64,000 bases of DNA from Marinobacter daepoensis DSM 16072 (GTDB lineage Bacteria > Pseudomonadota > Gammaproteobacteria > Pseudomonadales > Oleiphilaceae), in assembly GCF_000421165.1 (NCBI RefSeq), contig NZ_ATWI01000009.1, forward strand, positions 372,001 through 436,000, given 5' to 3'. This document shows, piece after piece, positions 1 through 8,671 of this stretch. A program made the position numbers and the translations under genes. Under the pieces are notes generated by a model, which was given only the letters and a program-made list of their open reading frames with translations, was not told where the DNA came from and did no database searches. Position 1 is the first letter of the stretch, and every line of letters starts with the position of its first letter.

Positions 1-2
1 CT

Positions 3-671
3 ATGTCTGCCATCCCCGGCCTCGAATTCGCCGACAACACCAACCAGCGCACCCCCTGCGTGCTCTTGCTGGATATTTCATCCTCCATGGCGGGAGAGCC
101 CATCCGGCAACTGAACGAAGGCCTGAAAACCTTTGCCGAAGAGCTCAAAAATGATCCCGTTGCGGCACTTCGGGTTCAGGTTATGGTGATTACTGTTGGT
201 GGCCCGGAAGATGTGAGGGTTGTTCAGCCCTGGACCGATGCCACAGATTTCGAGCCGCCCTTTCTTCACGCCAACGGCCTGACACCGCTTGGCCAGGGCA
301 TGGCTCAGGCACTGGATGAGATCGCTAATCAGAAAGCCCTGTATGATGCCAACGGTATCTCCAGCACTCGTCCCTGGATCATTATGCTGTCCGACGGCTG
401 CCCCAACGATTATGGCTGGGAGTCCTACGCCGATCAGGCCCGCAATCAAGAGAAGAACAAGCGAGTTATTGTGTTCCCCATCGGCACAAAAGGAGCCGAT
501 TTCGAAGCACTTGGCCGCTTCTCAAACAAAACACCGAAGAAGCTGAAAGGGCTTCAGTTTCGTGAATTGTTCATCTGGCTAAGCAGAAGTATGTCAACGG
601 TTTCCGCCAGCGTACCGGGCGAAACCATTAGCCTGCCGGCTACAGACTCCTGGGCGGAAATCGAGGTCTGA
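3..671 (+). CDS. von Willebrand factor A domain protein, YegL/TerY-like
   Basis: A 222-residue cytoplasmic protein that is almost entirely one VWA domain. The MIDAS metal site is visible: DISSSM near residues 24-29, a threonine in LTPLGQG near residue 94 and an aspartate in LSDGCPND near residue 130. No signal peptide or membrane segment is seen. Its stop is followed one base later by the start of the PP2C phosphatase gene, and the kinase gene overlaps that one, so the three are almost surely one transcript. The same VWA-PP2C-kinase trio is known as yegL-yegK-yegI in E. coli and as part of TerY-P modules linked to tellurite/stress systems. The VWA protein probably binds or is a substrate of the kinase/phosphatase pair (inference). 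The gene starts two bases into the window, so its promoter is not visible. Confidence 0.85.
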   Translation: MSAIPGLEFADNTNQRTPCVLLLDISSSMAGEPIRQLNEGLKTFAEELKNDPVAALRVQVMVITVGGPEDVRVVQPWTDATDFEPPFLHANGLTPLGQGMAQALDEIANQKALYDANGISSTRPWIIMLSDGCPNDYGWESYADQARNQEKNKRVIVFPIGTKGADFEALGRFSNKTPKKLKGLQFRELFIWLSRSMSTVSASVPGETISLPATDSWAEIEV

Positions 672-672
672 T

Positions 673-1410
673 ATGACCTTCCGTTACGCCGGGGCCTCTG
701 CCACGGGGAAAGGCCACCTTGACACAGGCACGGTCTGCGAGGACGCCTGGCGCGTGAAGGCAAACGAACACGGGGTTGTTGCCTGCGTCTGTGATGGTGC
801 CGGGTCCGCCTCCCGATCAGCAGAGGGCGCCCGATGCCTGGCGGATGCAGTTTGCGAAGCGCTGATCTGCGAACTGGAAAACCTGGATTCTCAGACCATT
901 ATCGGTACGTTGGCGGAGGCTATCGAGAACACCCGCCGCGCTCTGGCAGAGCGTGGCCCGTTATCCGACTTCCACGCCACCTTGTGCGGTGTTGCCATGG
1001 GTCACGATCAAAGTGTGGTGTTTCATCTAGGTGACGGCATCGTTCTGGGAACAGCCACCCCTGACTGGGAAGACTTTGTCGTCAGCGAACCTGAAAACGG
1101 TGATTTTGCCGAAACCACCTACTTTTTCACCCTGCCCGACTGGCGCCGTCACCTGCGTATTTTTTCAGTTCCCGGAAAATACCGGTCCTGGTTCCTGATG
1201 TCCGATGGCACGGCGAGTTTCGCAGTGAAAACCGCCCCCTGGCGCCCAACCTCCCGGTTTCTGGTACCCATACACCGCTATCTCCTCAACCAGACTAATG
1301 ATACGGAATGCAGCCAGGCGCTGATGAGCACCTTGCAGTCTCCCGAAGCGGACCGGATTACGGCCGACGACAAAACCCTTGTGTGGCTGAATGACCAACG
1401 CCAAAACTGA
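673..1410 (+). CDS. PP2C-family serine/threonine phosphatase, YegK-like
   Basis: A 245-residue protein with the PP2C metal-binding landmarks: VCDGAGSASRSAEGA near residues 38-52, HLGDGIVLGT in the middle, LMSDGTASF near residue 175 and DDKTLVWL near the C-terminus. These aspartates would hold the two catalytic metal ions that hydrolyse phospho-Ser/Thr. It is soluble and has no added sensory domain. The start lies one base after the VWA gene stop, and the last 20 bases overlap the kinase gene, suggesting translational coupling in a three-gene operon. By analogy with E. coli YegK it should reverse phosphorylation by the adjacent kinase. The physiological target is unknown. Confidence 0.86.
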   Translation: MTFRYAGASATGKGHLDTGTVCEDAWRVKANEHGVVACVCDGAGSASRSAEGARCLADAVCEALICELENLDSQTIIGTLAEAIENTRRALAERGPLSDFHATLCGVAMGHDQSVVFHLGDGIVLGTATPDWEDFVVSEPENGDFAETTYFFTLPDWRRHLRIFSVPGKYRSWFLMSDGTASFAVKTAPWRPTSRFLVPIHRYLLNQTNDTECSQALMSTLQSPEADRITADDKTLVWLNDQRQN

Positions 1411-4096
1411 TTATTCGCTGATCTATCTGGATGGCCGGCGCACAACCTTAAGGCTGGGGCACAAGCCCCTGAACCAGGGCGCAGACGGCATAATTTTCGG
1501 GGTGCCCGAAAAGCAACTCGCCCTGAAGATCTACCACGATCCAGCGAAGGACCCGGAACGCGCAGACAAGATCCGTCGGATGCTTGAGAGCCCTCCGGAT
1601 GATGTCGGCATGGCACACTTTGCCTGGCCGGTCGCTTTGGTGCTCAATAAGAACGAGCAGTTTGTGGGTTACGCAATGCCACTGTTGCCAGTGGCGGACT
1701 ATGCCAACCTGGATCTGCTGCTGACCCGCCGTGGGCGTGATCTTGGAAAGCTGCTGGAAAGCCGTAGCTTCCGGGTAAAAGCTGCTGGCAATCTGGCTGC
1801 CCGAGTGGCCCAATTGCACGCCAAAGGCCACTGCATCATTGATATGAAGCCCGCCAACCTGCTGGTGAACCGCGACACCGCCGACATCGTGGTGGTCGAT
1901 TGCGACGGCTTTGCGATTCAGGCAAAGAACCAATTCCTCCCCGGGCATCAATATACCGCAGGTTACATTGCGCCAGAAGCCTGGTCGCAGGAGCAAAAAC
2001 CCGAGACCCTTGGGCAGCCACAGGACCTGTTTGCTCTCGCGGTCATTATTTTTCAGCTACTGAACGAAGGGCTTCACCCTTATCAGGGCGTACCTAAAGG
2101 TAAGGCCGAGATTCCTCCCGATACCCAGAGCCGGATCGGGAAAGGGCTTTATGCCTACGGCAATCCAGGCCATCGGCGCATCGACCCATCACCCTGGAGT
2201 CTGCACAGGGATTTCCCCAACATTGTCACCGATTTGTTCAGCAAAGCATTTCGCGACCATGAACCCCGGCCACAAGCCTCTGAGTGGGAGACGATTCTGG
2301 CCGGGGCTTTCGAGCGCCTTACCGTCTGCCAGAAAAACCGGAATCATGCATTCTGGGGTAACGTGTGTCCTCAGTGCCAGCAAAGCGATGTCGCCATCGA
2401 TGTCAAAAAGCCAAGGGCTCGGCCCCGGCGCAACCCCAGGCCAGCATATCCTCACCGCTCCCGCCCTTCTGCACCCACCCAGACCGCAGCCCCAGCCTTA
2501 CCATCCCGAGTTGCGGGCATTGCTTTCGTAATCTTTATCGTCCTGGTTTTGGGGGGGCAGCTGTACAGTGAGAGCCAGAAGCGGGAGAGACAAGAACTCG
2601 CTCAGCAGCAAGACGAGGCGCGTCAGAAAGCATGGGTGGAAGAGTACAAACGAACAACCTGGCGACATTTGGGCAACCGTACCCCCAGGGATAACCGCCA
2701 TCAGAGCAAGCACCCGTTGCCAGACGGAAACCCTTTTGCGTTACCAGCAAACCGGAATGCCCCCCCGCAGGATAATCCAGCTTTGCCCTATTTTTCTGCC
2801 GGCCATTTCAGCAATTACTCGAGCATACCCTTGCTGTCTTTTTCGCCCATGAGCTCAGGCTGGGATTACACGAAACAGGCTCCGGTCAGTTTGACTTACC
2901 TTGATGTACCGGGTGGCGCGTTTCAGGAAACCAACCTCAGCTACCCGGTAGGAAGCAGCTATCAACTTCGGGATTGGCACGTCAGCCCGGAATCTGGCGC
3001 ACTCTATGCCCGAAAGTGTGGCTTTCAACTGCTCTGTCACCAACTAGCCAGGTTCGACCGCGCTGGAGACGAAGTGCTCTTTCCGGTCGTTCAGGCGCCT
3101 GAAAATGACGGCTCCGGCAAGCGGCGCAGCATCCCACCTTGGTTATTTGAGGTGACGGATGACGATCAAATCGTCGTCATTGCCGGCCCGGAAACCCTGG
3201 CCGTCTACAACACATCCGCCCCAAAACAGCCTCTGGCCGATATTGATTACCCTGCCGACTATCAATCGCTCTGGGTTTCAGACCTGGCTATAACGCCGGA
3301 CGGCAAGCATATCTATGTAGCCCTGTCCCGAATAGAAGAGTACGGCCTCAGCTACCAGGCCACTGTGCTTGAGTATCACCAGGAGAACGGGGCATTAAAG
3401 CTGATGACTGACTTCGCCAAACACTGGCCAGACGAGCAAACAAAGCTCGCTCCGGCAGTTGAGGTCAGTGCCGACGGTCAAACGCTGGTTATTGGCGAGT
3501 ACAGCAACCTGGAAGATGACAACACTCGTTATCGCCTGCTCAACAAACCGGTAACAGTAAGAGTGGCCCATTCCGGGCTGCGTGTCTGGACAAAGCCAAC
3601 CCAGGAAAGTCGTTGGGCCGCCGGCGGCGCTTTTGCGTTGCCCAGGGCCAGTGTCGTTCAGGGCCCCGATAATCCGGCCACTCCATCTTTTGCTTTAGCT
3701 TCCGTTTTTACAGAAACCTACCGATTCAACCTGAACTTCCAATTAAGTGCCGACGGCAACACACTGCTGAGCGGCCTTGAGCAACAATCCGGAAGCAAAA
3801 AGCATCAATGGATTGCACGGGCCTGGTTGTTCGGGATCGACAACGAAAAACCCGTTCTGAAACACCGGATAGAAGATACTCTGAACCTGGGTGCCACTCT
3901 GCCTCCGCAGCGAGAGATTCAGCGTCTCAATCCATTTGCCCGGCTGTCAGACGACGGCCGGGAAGCGGTCATCGGATGGGCCGCATACGAAAGAAATGCC
4001 TACAACGATGCTAAGCGGGACATGCATTTAACTGTGTCCGCCTTCCGCTTTGGGAAACAGGTCGCCCCAGGCAGCCCGCAGGTACAGGAACATTGA
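1391..4096 (+). CDS. YegI-type serine/threonine kinase with zinc-ribbon-like linker, membrane segment and C-terminal propeller-like region
   Basis: A 901-residue protein. Residues ~20-300 form a divergent eukaryote-like kinase: the ATP lysine is in LALKIYH, and the catalytic loop reads HCIIDMKPANLL with D151, K153 and N156. The usual DFG is replaced by DCDGF (D170-F174), as in YegI/TerY-P kinases. A Cys/His cluster (C313, H319, C326, C329) looks like a small zinc ribbon. A basic, proline-rich linker leads to one membrane helix near residues 374-392, then a coiled, charged stretch. The last ~500 residues carry four spaced S/P-DG strand motifs (near 633, 691, 784 and 851), typical of beta-propeller blades. 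E. coli YegI is about 650 residues, so the C-terminal part is an enlargement. The kinase end would be cytoplasmic and the propeller extracytoplasmic. The 3' end overlaps pgsA tail-to-tail by 69 bases. Confidence 0.82.
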   Translation: MTNAKTDYSLIYLDGRRTTLRLGHKPLNQGADGIIFGVPEKQLALKIYHDPAKDPERADKIRRMLESPPDDVGMAHFAWPVALVLNKNEQFVGYAMPLLPVADYANLDLLLTRRGRDLGKLLESRSFRVKAAGNLAARVAQLHAKGHCIIDMKPANLLVNRDTADIVVVDCDGFAIQAKNQFLPGHQYTAGYIAPEAWSQEQKPETLGQPQDLFALAVIIFQLLNEGLHPYQGVPKGKAEIPPDTQSRIGKGLYAYGNPGHRRIDPSPWSLHRDFPNIVTDLFSKAFRDHEPRPQASEWETILAGAFERLTVCQKNRNHAFWGNVCPQCQQSDVAIDVKKPRARPRRNPRPAYPHRSRPSAPTQTAAPALPSRVAGIAFVIFIVLVLGGQLYSESQKRERQELAQQQDEARQKAWVEEYKRTTWRHLGNRTPRDNRHQSKHPLPDGNPFALPANRNAPPQDNPALPYFSAGHFSNYSSIPLLSFSPMSSGWDYTKQAPVSLTYLDVPGGAFQETNLSYPVGSSYQLRDWHVSPESGALYARKCGFQLLCHQLARFDRAGDEVLFPVVQAPENDGSGKRRSIPPWLFEVTDDDQIVVIAGPETLAVYNTSAPKQPLADIDYPADYQSLWVSDLAITPDGKHIYVALSRIEEYGLSYQATVLEYHQENGALKLMTDFAKHWPDEQTKLAPAVEVSADGQTLVIGEYSNLEDDNTRYRLLNKPVTVRVAHSGLRVWTKPTQESRWAAGGAFALPRASVVQGPDNPATPSFALASVFTETYRFNLNFQLSADGNTLLSGLEQQSGSKKHQWIARAWLFGIDNEKPVLKHRIEDTLNLGATLPPQREIQRLNPFARLSDDGREAVIGWAAYERNAYNDAKRDMHLTVSAFRFGKQVAPGSPQVQEH

Positions 4097-4591
4097 CCAA
4101 AGGGTGAGCGCAGCGGCGATGTACAACAAGCCAATAGCAACGTAGGCCCAGACATTGCCCGGAGGAAAGGCCAGTAGCCCGACGATAGCGGCCATCTGAG
4201 CCGTTGTTTTTATTTTCCCGATATAGGAAACAGCCACACTGGCCCGGCTTCCGATTTCTGCCATCCACTCCCTAAGCGCAGAAATAACAATTTCACGACC
4301 GATAATGACCGTTGCAGGAATGGTCAGCAGGACCGCAGAATATTCTTCGATCAAGACAGCCAGTGCCACCGCCACCATGAGCTTGTCCGCAACCGGGTCC
4401 AGAAAGGCACCAAACGGTGTGCTCTGGTTCAGCCTTCTCGCGAGATACCCGTCCAACCAGTCAGTGAGCCCTGCCAAGGCAAAGATCAGTGCACTGACCA
4501 GATAGCTCCACTGCATCGGTAAATAGAACACAGCCACGAATACCGGAATCATCACGATGCGGGACATGGTCAGTATGTTCGGTAAGTTCAT
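4028..4591 (-). CDS. pgsA: CDP-diacylglycerol-glycerol-3-phosphate 3-phosphatidyltransferase
   Basis: Makes phosphatidylglycerol phosphate from CDP-diacylglycerol and glycerol 3-phosphate, the committed step to phosphatidylglycerol and cardiolipin in the inner membrane. The CDP-alcohol phosphotransferase signature is intact (DG-x2-AR-x8-G-x3-D-x3-D) within DWLDGYLARRLNQ and GAFLDPVADK. About four to five hydrophobic helices follow the usual pattern. I chose the ATG at 4591 (MNLPNILTMSR), giving 187 residues, the family's normal length. The frame stays open further upstream into uvrC, but that extension has no family similarity. It lies seven bases after uvrC, in the conserved gacA-uvrC-pgsA order. 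Its last 69 bases are antisense to the end of the kinase gene. Confidence 0.95.
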   Translation of the reverse strand: MNLPNILTMSRIVMIPVFVAVFYLPMQWSYLVSALIFALAGLTDWLDGYLARRLNQSTPFGAFLDPVADKLMVAVALAVLIEEYSAVLLTIPATVIIGREIVISALREWMAEIGSRASVAVSYIGKIKTTAQMAAIVGLLAFPPGNVWAYVAIGLLYIAAALTLWSMFLYLRAAWGDLFPKAEGGHS

Positions 4592-4598
4592 GGTTATC

Positions 4599-6458
4599 CT
4601 ATTGATCGTGCAATGCTGCGTAAATGGTCTCGGCCAACGACTTGCTGATGCCCTGAACTTTGGCCATCTCATCAATGCTGGCTTTTCGTAATTCCTGAAT
4701 ACCGCCGAAATAACGGATCAGCTCGCGCCGGCGCTTTGGGCCGACACCCTCAATGCCTTCCAGAGTCGACTGCCGACGCTTTTTGTCACGTCTTGCCCGA
4801 TGCCCCGTGATGGCGAAACGATGGGACTCATCCCGAATGTGCTGAATCAGATGCAGGGCCGGCGAATCCGCCGGAACCCTGAAAACCGCTCCGGTCAGCG
4901 CATCGATGAGCTGCTCCATTCCGGCGCGGCGCGTAACTCCCTTAGCAACCCCGATCAAGGGAATATCGGAAATCCCGAGCGCCTCAAAGACTTCCCTGGC
5001 CACATTCAGTTGCCCTTTGCCACCATCAATGAAAACAAGGTCTGGCCGTTTTCCATCACCGCCGACCACCCGTCGGTAGCGGCGGGTCAGCACCTGTTTC
5101 ATGGCGGCATAATCGTCGCCAGCCGTCACGCCCTCAATGTTGTAGAGACGGTAGTCGCTCTTCAGGGGCCCATTCTCGTCGAAAACGACGCAGGATGCGA
5201 CGGTATTTTCCCCATGGCTGTGGCTGATATCAAAGCATTCCATACGCGATGGCGTTTCGGGCAACTCCAGCAAGTCGCGTAACGCCAGCAACCGGCGATA
5301 CACCGTTTCCTTACTGGCAAGATGCGTCAGGAGCGTCTGCCGGGCGTTGGTCATGGCGAGCTCCAGCCAACGCCGACGCTCGCCTCTGACGTTTCCGCGA
5401 ACCCGGGTTTCGCGCCGGGCCGCTTCTGATAATGCATCGGAGAGCAACTCCTGCCCCTCAACGGGAACAGGCACCAGAATATCCCTGGGAATTTCCCGGC
5501 GGGTATCCCCACCGAAATAATACTGGCCGAGGAAGGACGCCAGCAATTCGCCTTCTGTCTGTTCCAGGGAATACCGGGGGAAATAGTCCTTGGTGCCCAG
5601 CACCCGGCCACCACGAACAACAATAACAACCACGCAGACCACACCAGCGTCCTGAGCAATGGCAATCACATCTGCATCGCCCCCCTCCCCATCAACCGAC
5701 TGCTGTTCCTGCACATGCCGCAGGTTATTGATCTGGTCACGATATGCGGCCGCCTTTTCAAACTCGAGGCTACGTGCCGCCGTTTCCATAGAATTCATCA
5801 GATCCTGGAGAATGGCCGGATTCCTGCCTTCCAGAAACATAGTGGCATGGCGAATGTCTTCCAGATACGCCTCGGGACTTATGTACCCCACACAAGGAGC
5901 GGTACATCGATGGATCTGATACTGAAGGCAAGGCCGGTTTCTGTTTCGGAAATAGCTTTCACTACAAGATCTTATGCGGAAAACCTTTTGTAGAATATTA
6001 AGACTTTCCTTCACCGCGCCAGAGCTCGGAAACGGACCAAACCAGGTGCCGCCGCCCTTCTTGGTGCGTCCTCGCCGGAATGTTAGAGACGGATAATCCG
6101 AGTGGGATGACAGGTAGATGTACGGGTACGACTTATCGTCCCGCAGCAGAATATTGTAGGGCGGCCTCAGTGACTTGATCAGGTTCTGCTCAAGCAACAG
6201 AGCTTCGGTTTCGCTGCCTGTGATCGTCACCTCAATGGTCGCTATCCGGGCAACCAGGGCTTCGGTTTTCGGTGCCAGGCCCGTCTTGCGGAAATAGCTG
6301 CTCACCCGCTTACGAAGATTGCGAGCTTTGCCCACGTACAGAATTTCCCCGGGCTCATCGTACATGCGATAAACACCAGGCCGCTCGGTGAGTTGTTTCA
6401 GGAAGCTCTGGCTGTCGAACTTACCGGAAGAAGGCTCGGAATCAGACCTTGTCGGCAT
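4599..6458 (-). CDS. uvrC: UvrABC excinuclease subunit C
   Basis: Nucleotide-excision repair nuclease that makes both incisions around a lesion after UvrA/UvrB loading. The N-terminal GIY-YIG domain is visible (RPGVYRMY and ILYVGKARNLRKR), followed by a cysteine-bearing region, a UVR motif (LEFEKAAAYRDQI), the RNase H-like C-terminal nuclease (MECFDISHSHGE and VFIDGGKGQLN) and a terminal helix-hairpin-helix pair (IEGVGPKRRRELI). The ATG at 6458 gives 619 residues. An in-frame TTG at 6470 is possible but has no better ribosome site. The 5' end overlaps the response-regulator gene by 17 bases, so it is translated as part of the gacA-uvrC-pgsA operon. Confidence 0.96.
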   Translation of the reverse strand: MPTRSDSEPSSGKFDSQSFLKQLTERPGVYRMYDEPGEILYVGKARNLRKRVSSYFRKTGLAPKTEALVARIATIEVTITGSETEALLLEQNLIKSLRPPYNILLRDDKSYPYIYLSSHSDYPSLTFRRGRTKKGGGTWFGPFPSSGAVKESLNILQKVFRIRSCSESYFRNRNRPCLQYQIHRCTAPCVGYISPEAYLEDIRHATMFLEGRNPAILQDLMNSMETAARSLEFEKAAAYRDQINNLRHVQEQQSVDGEGGDADVIAIAQDAGVVCVVVIVVRGGRVLGTKDYFPRYSLEQTEGELLASFLGQYYFGGDTRREIPRDILVPVPVEGQELLSDALSEAARRETRVRGNVRGERRRWLELAMTNARQTLLTHLASKETVYRRLLALRDLLELPETPSRMECFDISHSHGENTVASCVVFDENGPLKSDYRLYNIEGVTAGDDYAAMKQVLTRRYRRVVGGDGKRPDLVFIDGGKGQLNVAREVFEALGISDIPLIGVAKGVTRRAGMEQLIDALTGAVFRVPADSPALHLIQHIRDESHRFAITGHRARRDKKRRQSTLEGIEGVGPKRRRELIRYFGGIQELRKASIDEMAKVQGISKSLAETIYAALHDQ

Positions 6459-7101
6459 CCAGCAATCCAAGCCTTACTGCCATCAGGGCCAGTTCCACAT
6501 CACTGGAAATCTCCAGCTTTTCAAAAATCCGGTACCGATAGCTATTCACGGTTTTCGGACTAAGGCACAGTTTGTCAGAAATGTCCTGCACCTTCTGGCA
6601 ATCGACCACCATCATGGCAATCTGCATTTCACGCTCAGACAGACGCTCGAACAGCGACAATTCCCCGTCGTCTTCTCGCTCTCCACCCAACTGCTTGAGA
6701 GCCATCTTCTGGGCAATTTCAGGGCTGATATAACGCTGTCCGGAATGCGCCTTTCGAATGGCCCGCACCATTTCCTGGATGTCGGCCCCCTTGGTGATAT
6801 AAGCGGTGGCGCCACTCTGCATCACTCTGGCCGGATAAGGATCATCCGCGCAGGCAGTCACCACAATAACGCGGATGGAGTCGTCAATTCGCAGGATGCG
6901 GCGGGTTGCCTCCAGGCCACCAATACCCGGCATGCGAATATCCATCAGGACAATATCCGGACGGTTCTCTCGCACACAGTCAATTGCCTCTTCACCAGAA
7001 GAAGCCTGGCCAATCACCTCGATGTCGGGATTGTCAGCCAGCATGCGAGTGATACCGGAGCGCACGAGCTCATGGTCGTCAACAACCAATACCCTGATCA
7101 A
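6442..7101 (-). CDS. gacA: GacA/UvrY-type response regulator
   Basis: A 219-residue NarL/FixJ-type regulator. The receiver domain has the acidic pair D8-D9, the phospho-acceptor aspartate in IVLMDIRMPG (about D54) and the Thr/Lys switch residues. The C-terminal LuxR-type helix-turn-helix contains the recognition helix SPKTVNSYRYRIFEKL. In the family, the BarA/GacS kinase phosphorylates it and it activates CsrA-sequestering small RNAs. The start is a TTG at 7101, preceded at six bases by GAGG, a good ribosome site; a TTG start is also described for gacA in pseudomonads. Position directly before uvrC, with a 17-base overlap, is the classic uvrY/gacA arrangement. Confidence 0.94.
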   Translation of the reverse strand: MIRVLVVDDHELVRSGITRMLADNPDIEVIGQASSGEEAIDCVRENRPDIVLMDIRMPGIGGLEATRRILRIDDSIRVIVVTACADDPYPARVMQSGATAYITKGADIQEMVRAIRKAHSGQRYISPEIAQKMALKQLGGEREDDGELSLFERLSEREMQIAMMVVDCQKVQDISDKLCLSPKTVNSYRYRIFEKLEISSDVELALMAVRLGLLDADKV

Positions 7102-7184
7102 AACTCACCTCGCCGTCAGGTATGGGGAAAACAGGCCGATTGTAACGGTTCGCAGGGCCAGCCGATAGCCAGAGCGGGAAAATC

Positions 7185-7469
7185 CTATATGATCTCCTGC
7201 CCCGGCCACACTCCAGAGTTGGAAGGCGCACCCAGCCCGGCAGTATTCTCCACCGGATCAAACCAGACCACCAATTCTCCCCGGCGAACTGCCTCAATAA
7301 CCCGGCCCCGCTCTGCCAGAGGGTGCTCTGTCTCATTCAGGCCATGGTATCGGGTGCAGTACTCTTCAGCTAACCCCTCCAACTGATCCTCCGTCAGCAG
7401 GCCTGAGTCAACCACAAATTTTTCTTCCCGGGGGTCTGCTTCGGATGGCTGAACTGCGTCGTTACTCAT
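7185..7469 (-). CDS. UPF0270 (YheU-like) small protein
   Basis: A 94-residue acidic protein. The middle (SGLLTEDQLEGLAEEYCTRY, then ERGRVIEAVRRGELVVWFDP) matches the YheU/UPF0270 pattern of an N-terminal helix, a conserved EEY/EEF helix and a C-terminal GELVVWFDP strand. Family members are usually 70-80 residues; this one has a longer N-terminus and a short Gly/Pro tail. The ATG at 7469 is preceded by GGAGG at a good distance. Function is unknown in the family. It is read in the same direction as gacA, 83 bases upstream, and may be separately transcribed. Confidence 0.7.
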   Translation of the reverse strand: MSNDAVQPSEADPREEKFVVDSGLLTEDQLEGLAEEYCTRYHGLNETEHPLAERGRVIEAVRRGELVVWFDPVENTAGLGAPSNSGVWPGQEII

Positions 7470-7629
7470 AAAACCTCCAGTCAGTCGCTGTATGTTACGG
7501 TTTTATGAGCCCGACAAGAACCCCCGCCAATGGAGACACATTATCACGTTTTTCAGATCTACGGTGCCCGTCCTTCAAAACCTGCGCTCAATTCACTATC
7601 ATCCCTTTTTAATTTCCCGTCGGATCCTA

Positions 7630-8334
7630 ATGAATCACAAAGCTTTCAAACTGACCCTTCCCATTCTCTTTGGCTACATCCCATTGGGTATGGCATTTGG
7701 CGTTCTATTTGCCACTCAACTCGACTACGCGTGGTGGGTCGCCCCTCTGATGGGGCTGGTCATCTATGCAGGCGCCGGCCAGATTCTGGCGGTTAGCCTT
7801 CTAGCGGCCAACGCCGGGCTTCTGGAAGTCGCCATAGCCATGCTTGTTCTGAATGCACGGCATCTCTTCTATGGGCTGTCTTTGCTGGGGCAGTTTCGCG
7901 GCGCGGGCTGGCGCAAGGCCTATCTTATCTTCGGCCTGACGGATGAGACCTACTCTCTGCTGACCAGTCGCCCCCGCTCCGACAATCGATCCCAGGAGCA
8001 ACATCTCGACTTTCGCATTACCGTTTTGAACCAGCTCTACTGGATTGCAGGATGCACCCTCGGAGCGGTACTCGGAGAAGCAGTGGCGTTCAACAGCACC
8101 GGAATTGAGTTTGCTCTGGTGGCCCTGTTTATTGTGCTGACGATTGAGCAACTCAAGGCGCTCGGCGATTCGTTTCCGGTCTGGGCGGGAGCTGCAGCGG
8201 CAGGGCTGGCAATTATGCTGGTACCAGCCACACATCAGCTGGTAGCCGGTATTGTTATCGTCACCACCGTGCTGCTTATCCATTACAGAAAGCACCGAAG
8301 TAACGTATTAGCAGGAGACGTTAGCCGTGGTTGA
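7630..8334 (+). CDS. azlC: AzlC-family branched-chain amino-acid exporter, large subunit
   Basis: A 234-residue inner-membrane protein with several hydrophobic helices and the AzlC hallmarks: the N-terminal FGYIPLGMAFGVLFA segment, LVIYAGAGQILAV and LNARHLFYGLSLL. With the small AzlD subunit it forms an exporter (BrnFE/YgaZH class) for branched-chain or related amino acids. I chose the ATG at 7630 (MNHKAFKLTLP). The frame is open back to 7492, but that extension lacks membrane-protein character. The last eight bases overlap azlD, indicating coupled translation. Confidence 0.9.
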   Translation: MNHKAFKLTLPILFGYIPLGMAFGVLFATQLDYAWWVAPLMGLVIYAGAGQILAVSLLAANAGLLEVAIAMLVLNARHLFYGLSLLGQFRGAGWRKAYLIFGLTDETYSLLTSRPRSDNRSQEQHLDFRITVLNQLYWIAGCTLGAVLGEAVAFNSTGIEFALVALFIVLTIEQLKALGDSFPVWAGAAAAGLAIMLVPATHQLVAGIVIVTTVLLIHYRKHRSNVLAGDVSRG

Positions 8335-8671
8335 GAGCTATTATCTGGCAGCATTTATTGCCGTGTCTGCCCTGGCCACCTTCGCTACCCGTGTGGTGCC
8401 GTTCCTGTTTTTCGAGAAACACACGGACCACCCACTCGTCAAACACATCGGCCGCTTTCTGCCTGCGGCCGTCATGGCGCTGCTGGCAACCGTATTTCTG
8501 CAGCGCTCATCGGGTTGGCAGGGGCAACTGCCTGGCGCAGATGCTCTGATACCGGCCTTTCTGGTGATCGCTATCCATTTGTGGCGCCGCAATGCCTTGC
8601 TCTCCATTGCGGCAGGAACGATCACCTACATGGCTATTCAACAGACCGGTCTGTTGCAGGGCGCACTCTGA
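8327..8671 (+). CDS. azlD: AzlD-family branched-chain amino-acid exporter, small subunit
   Basis: A 114-residue protein with about four membrane helices. It has the AzlD/BrnE pattern ATFATRVVPFLFF near residue 15 and LPAAVMALLATVFL near residue 45. It partners AzlC to complete the exporter. Translation starts at a GTG (8327) that overlaps the azlC stop by eight bases. Its stop abuts the end of the convergent DUF1330 gene with no spacer, and no obvious intrinsic terminator separates them. Confidence 0.88.
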   Translation: MVESYYLAAFIAVSALATFATRVVPFLFFEKHTDHPLVKHIGRFLPAAVMALLATVFLQRSSGWQGQLPGADALIPAFLVIAIHLWRRNALLSIAAGTITYMAIQQTGLLQGAL

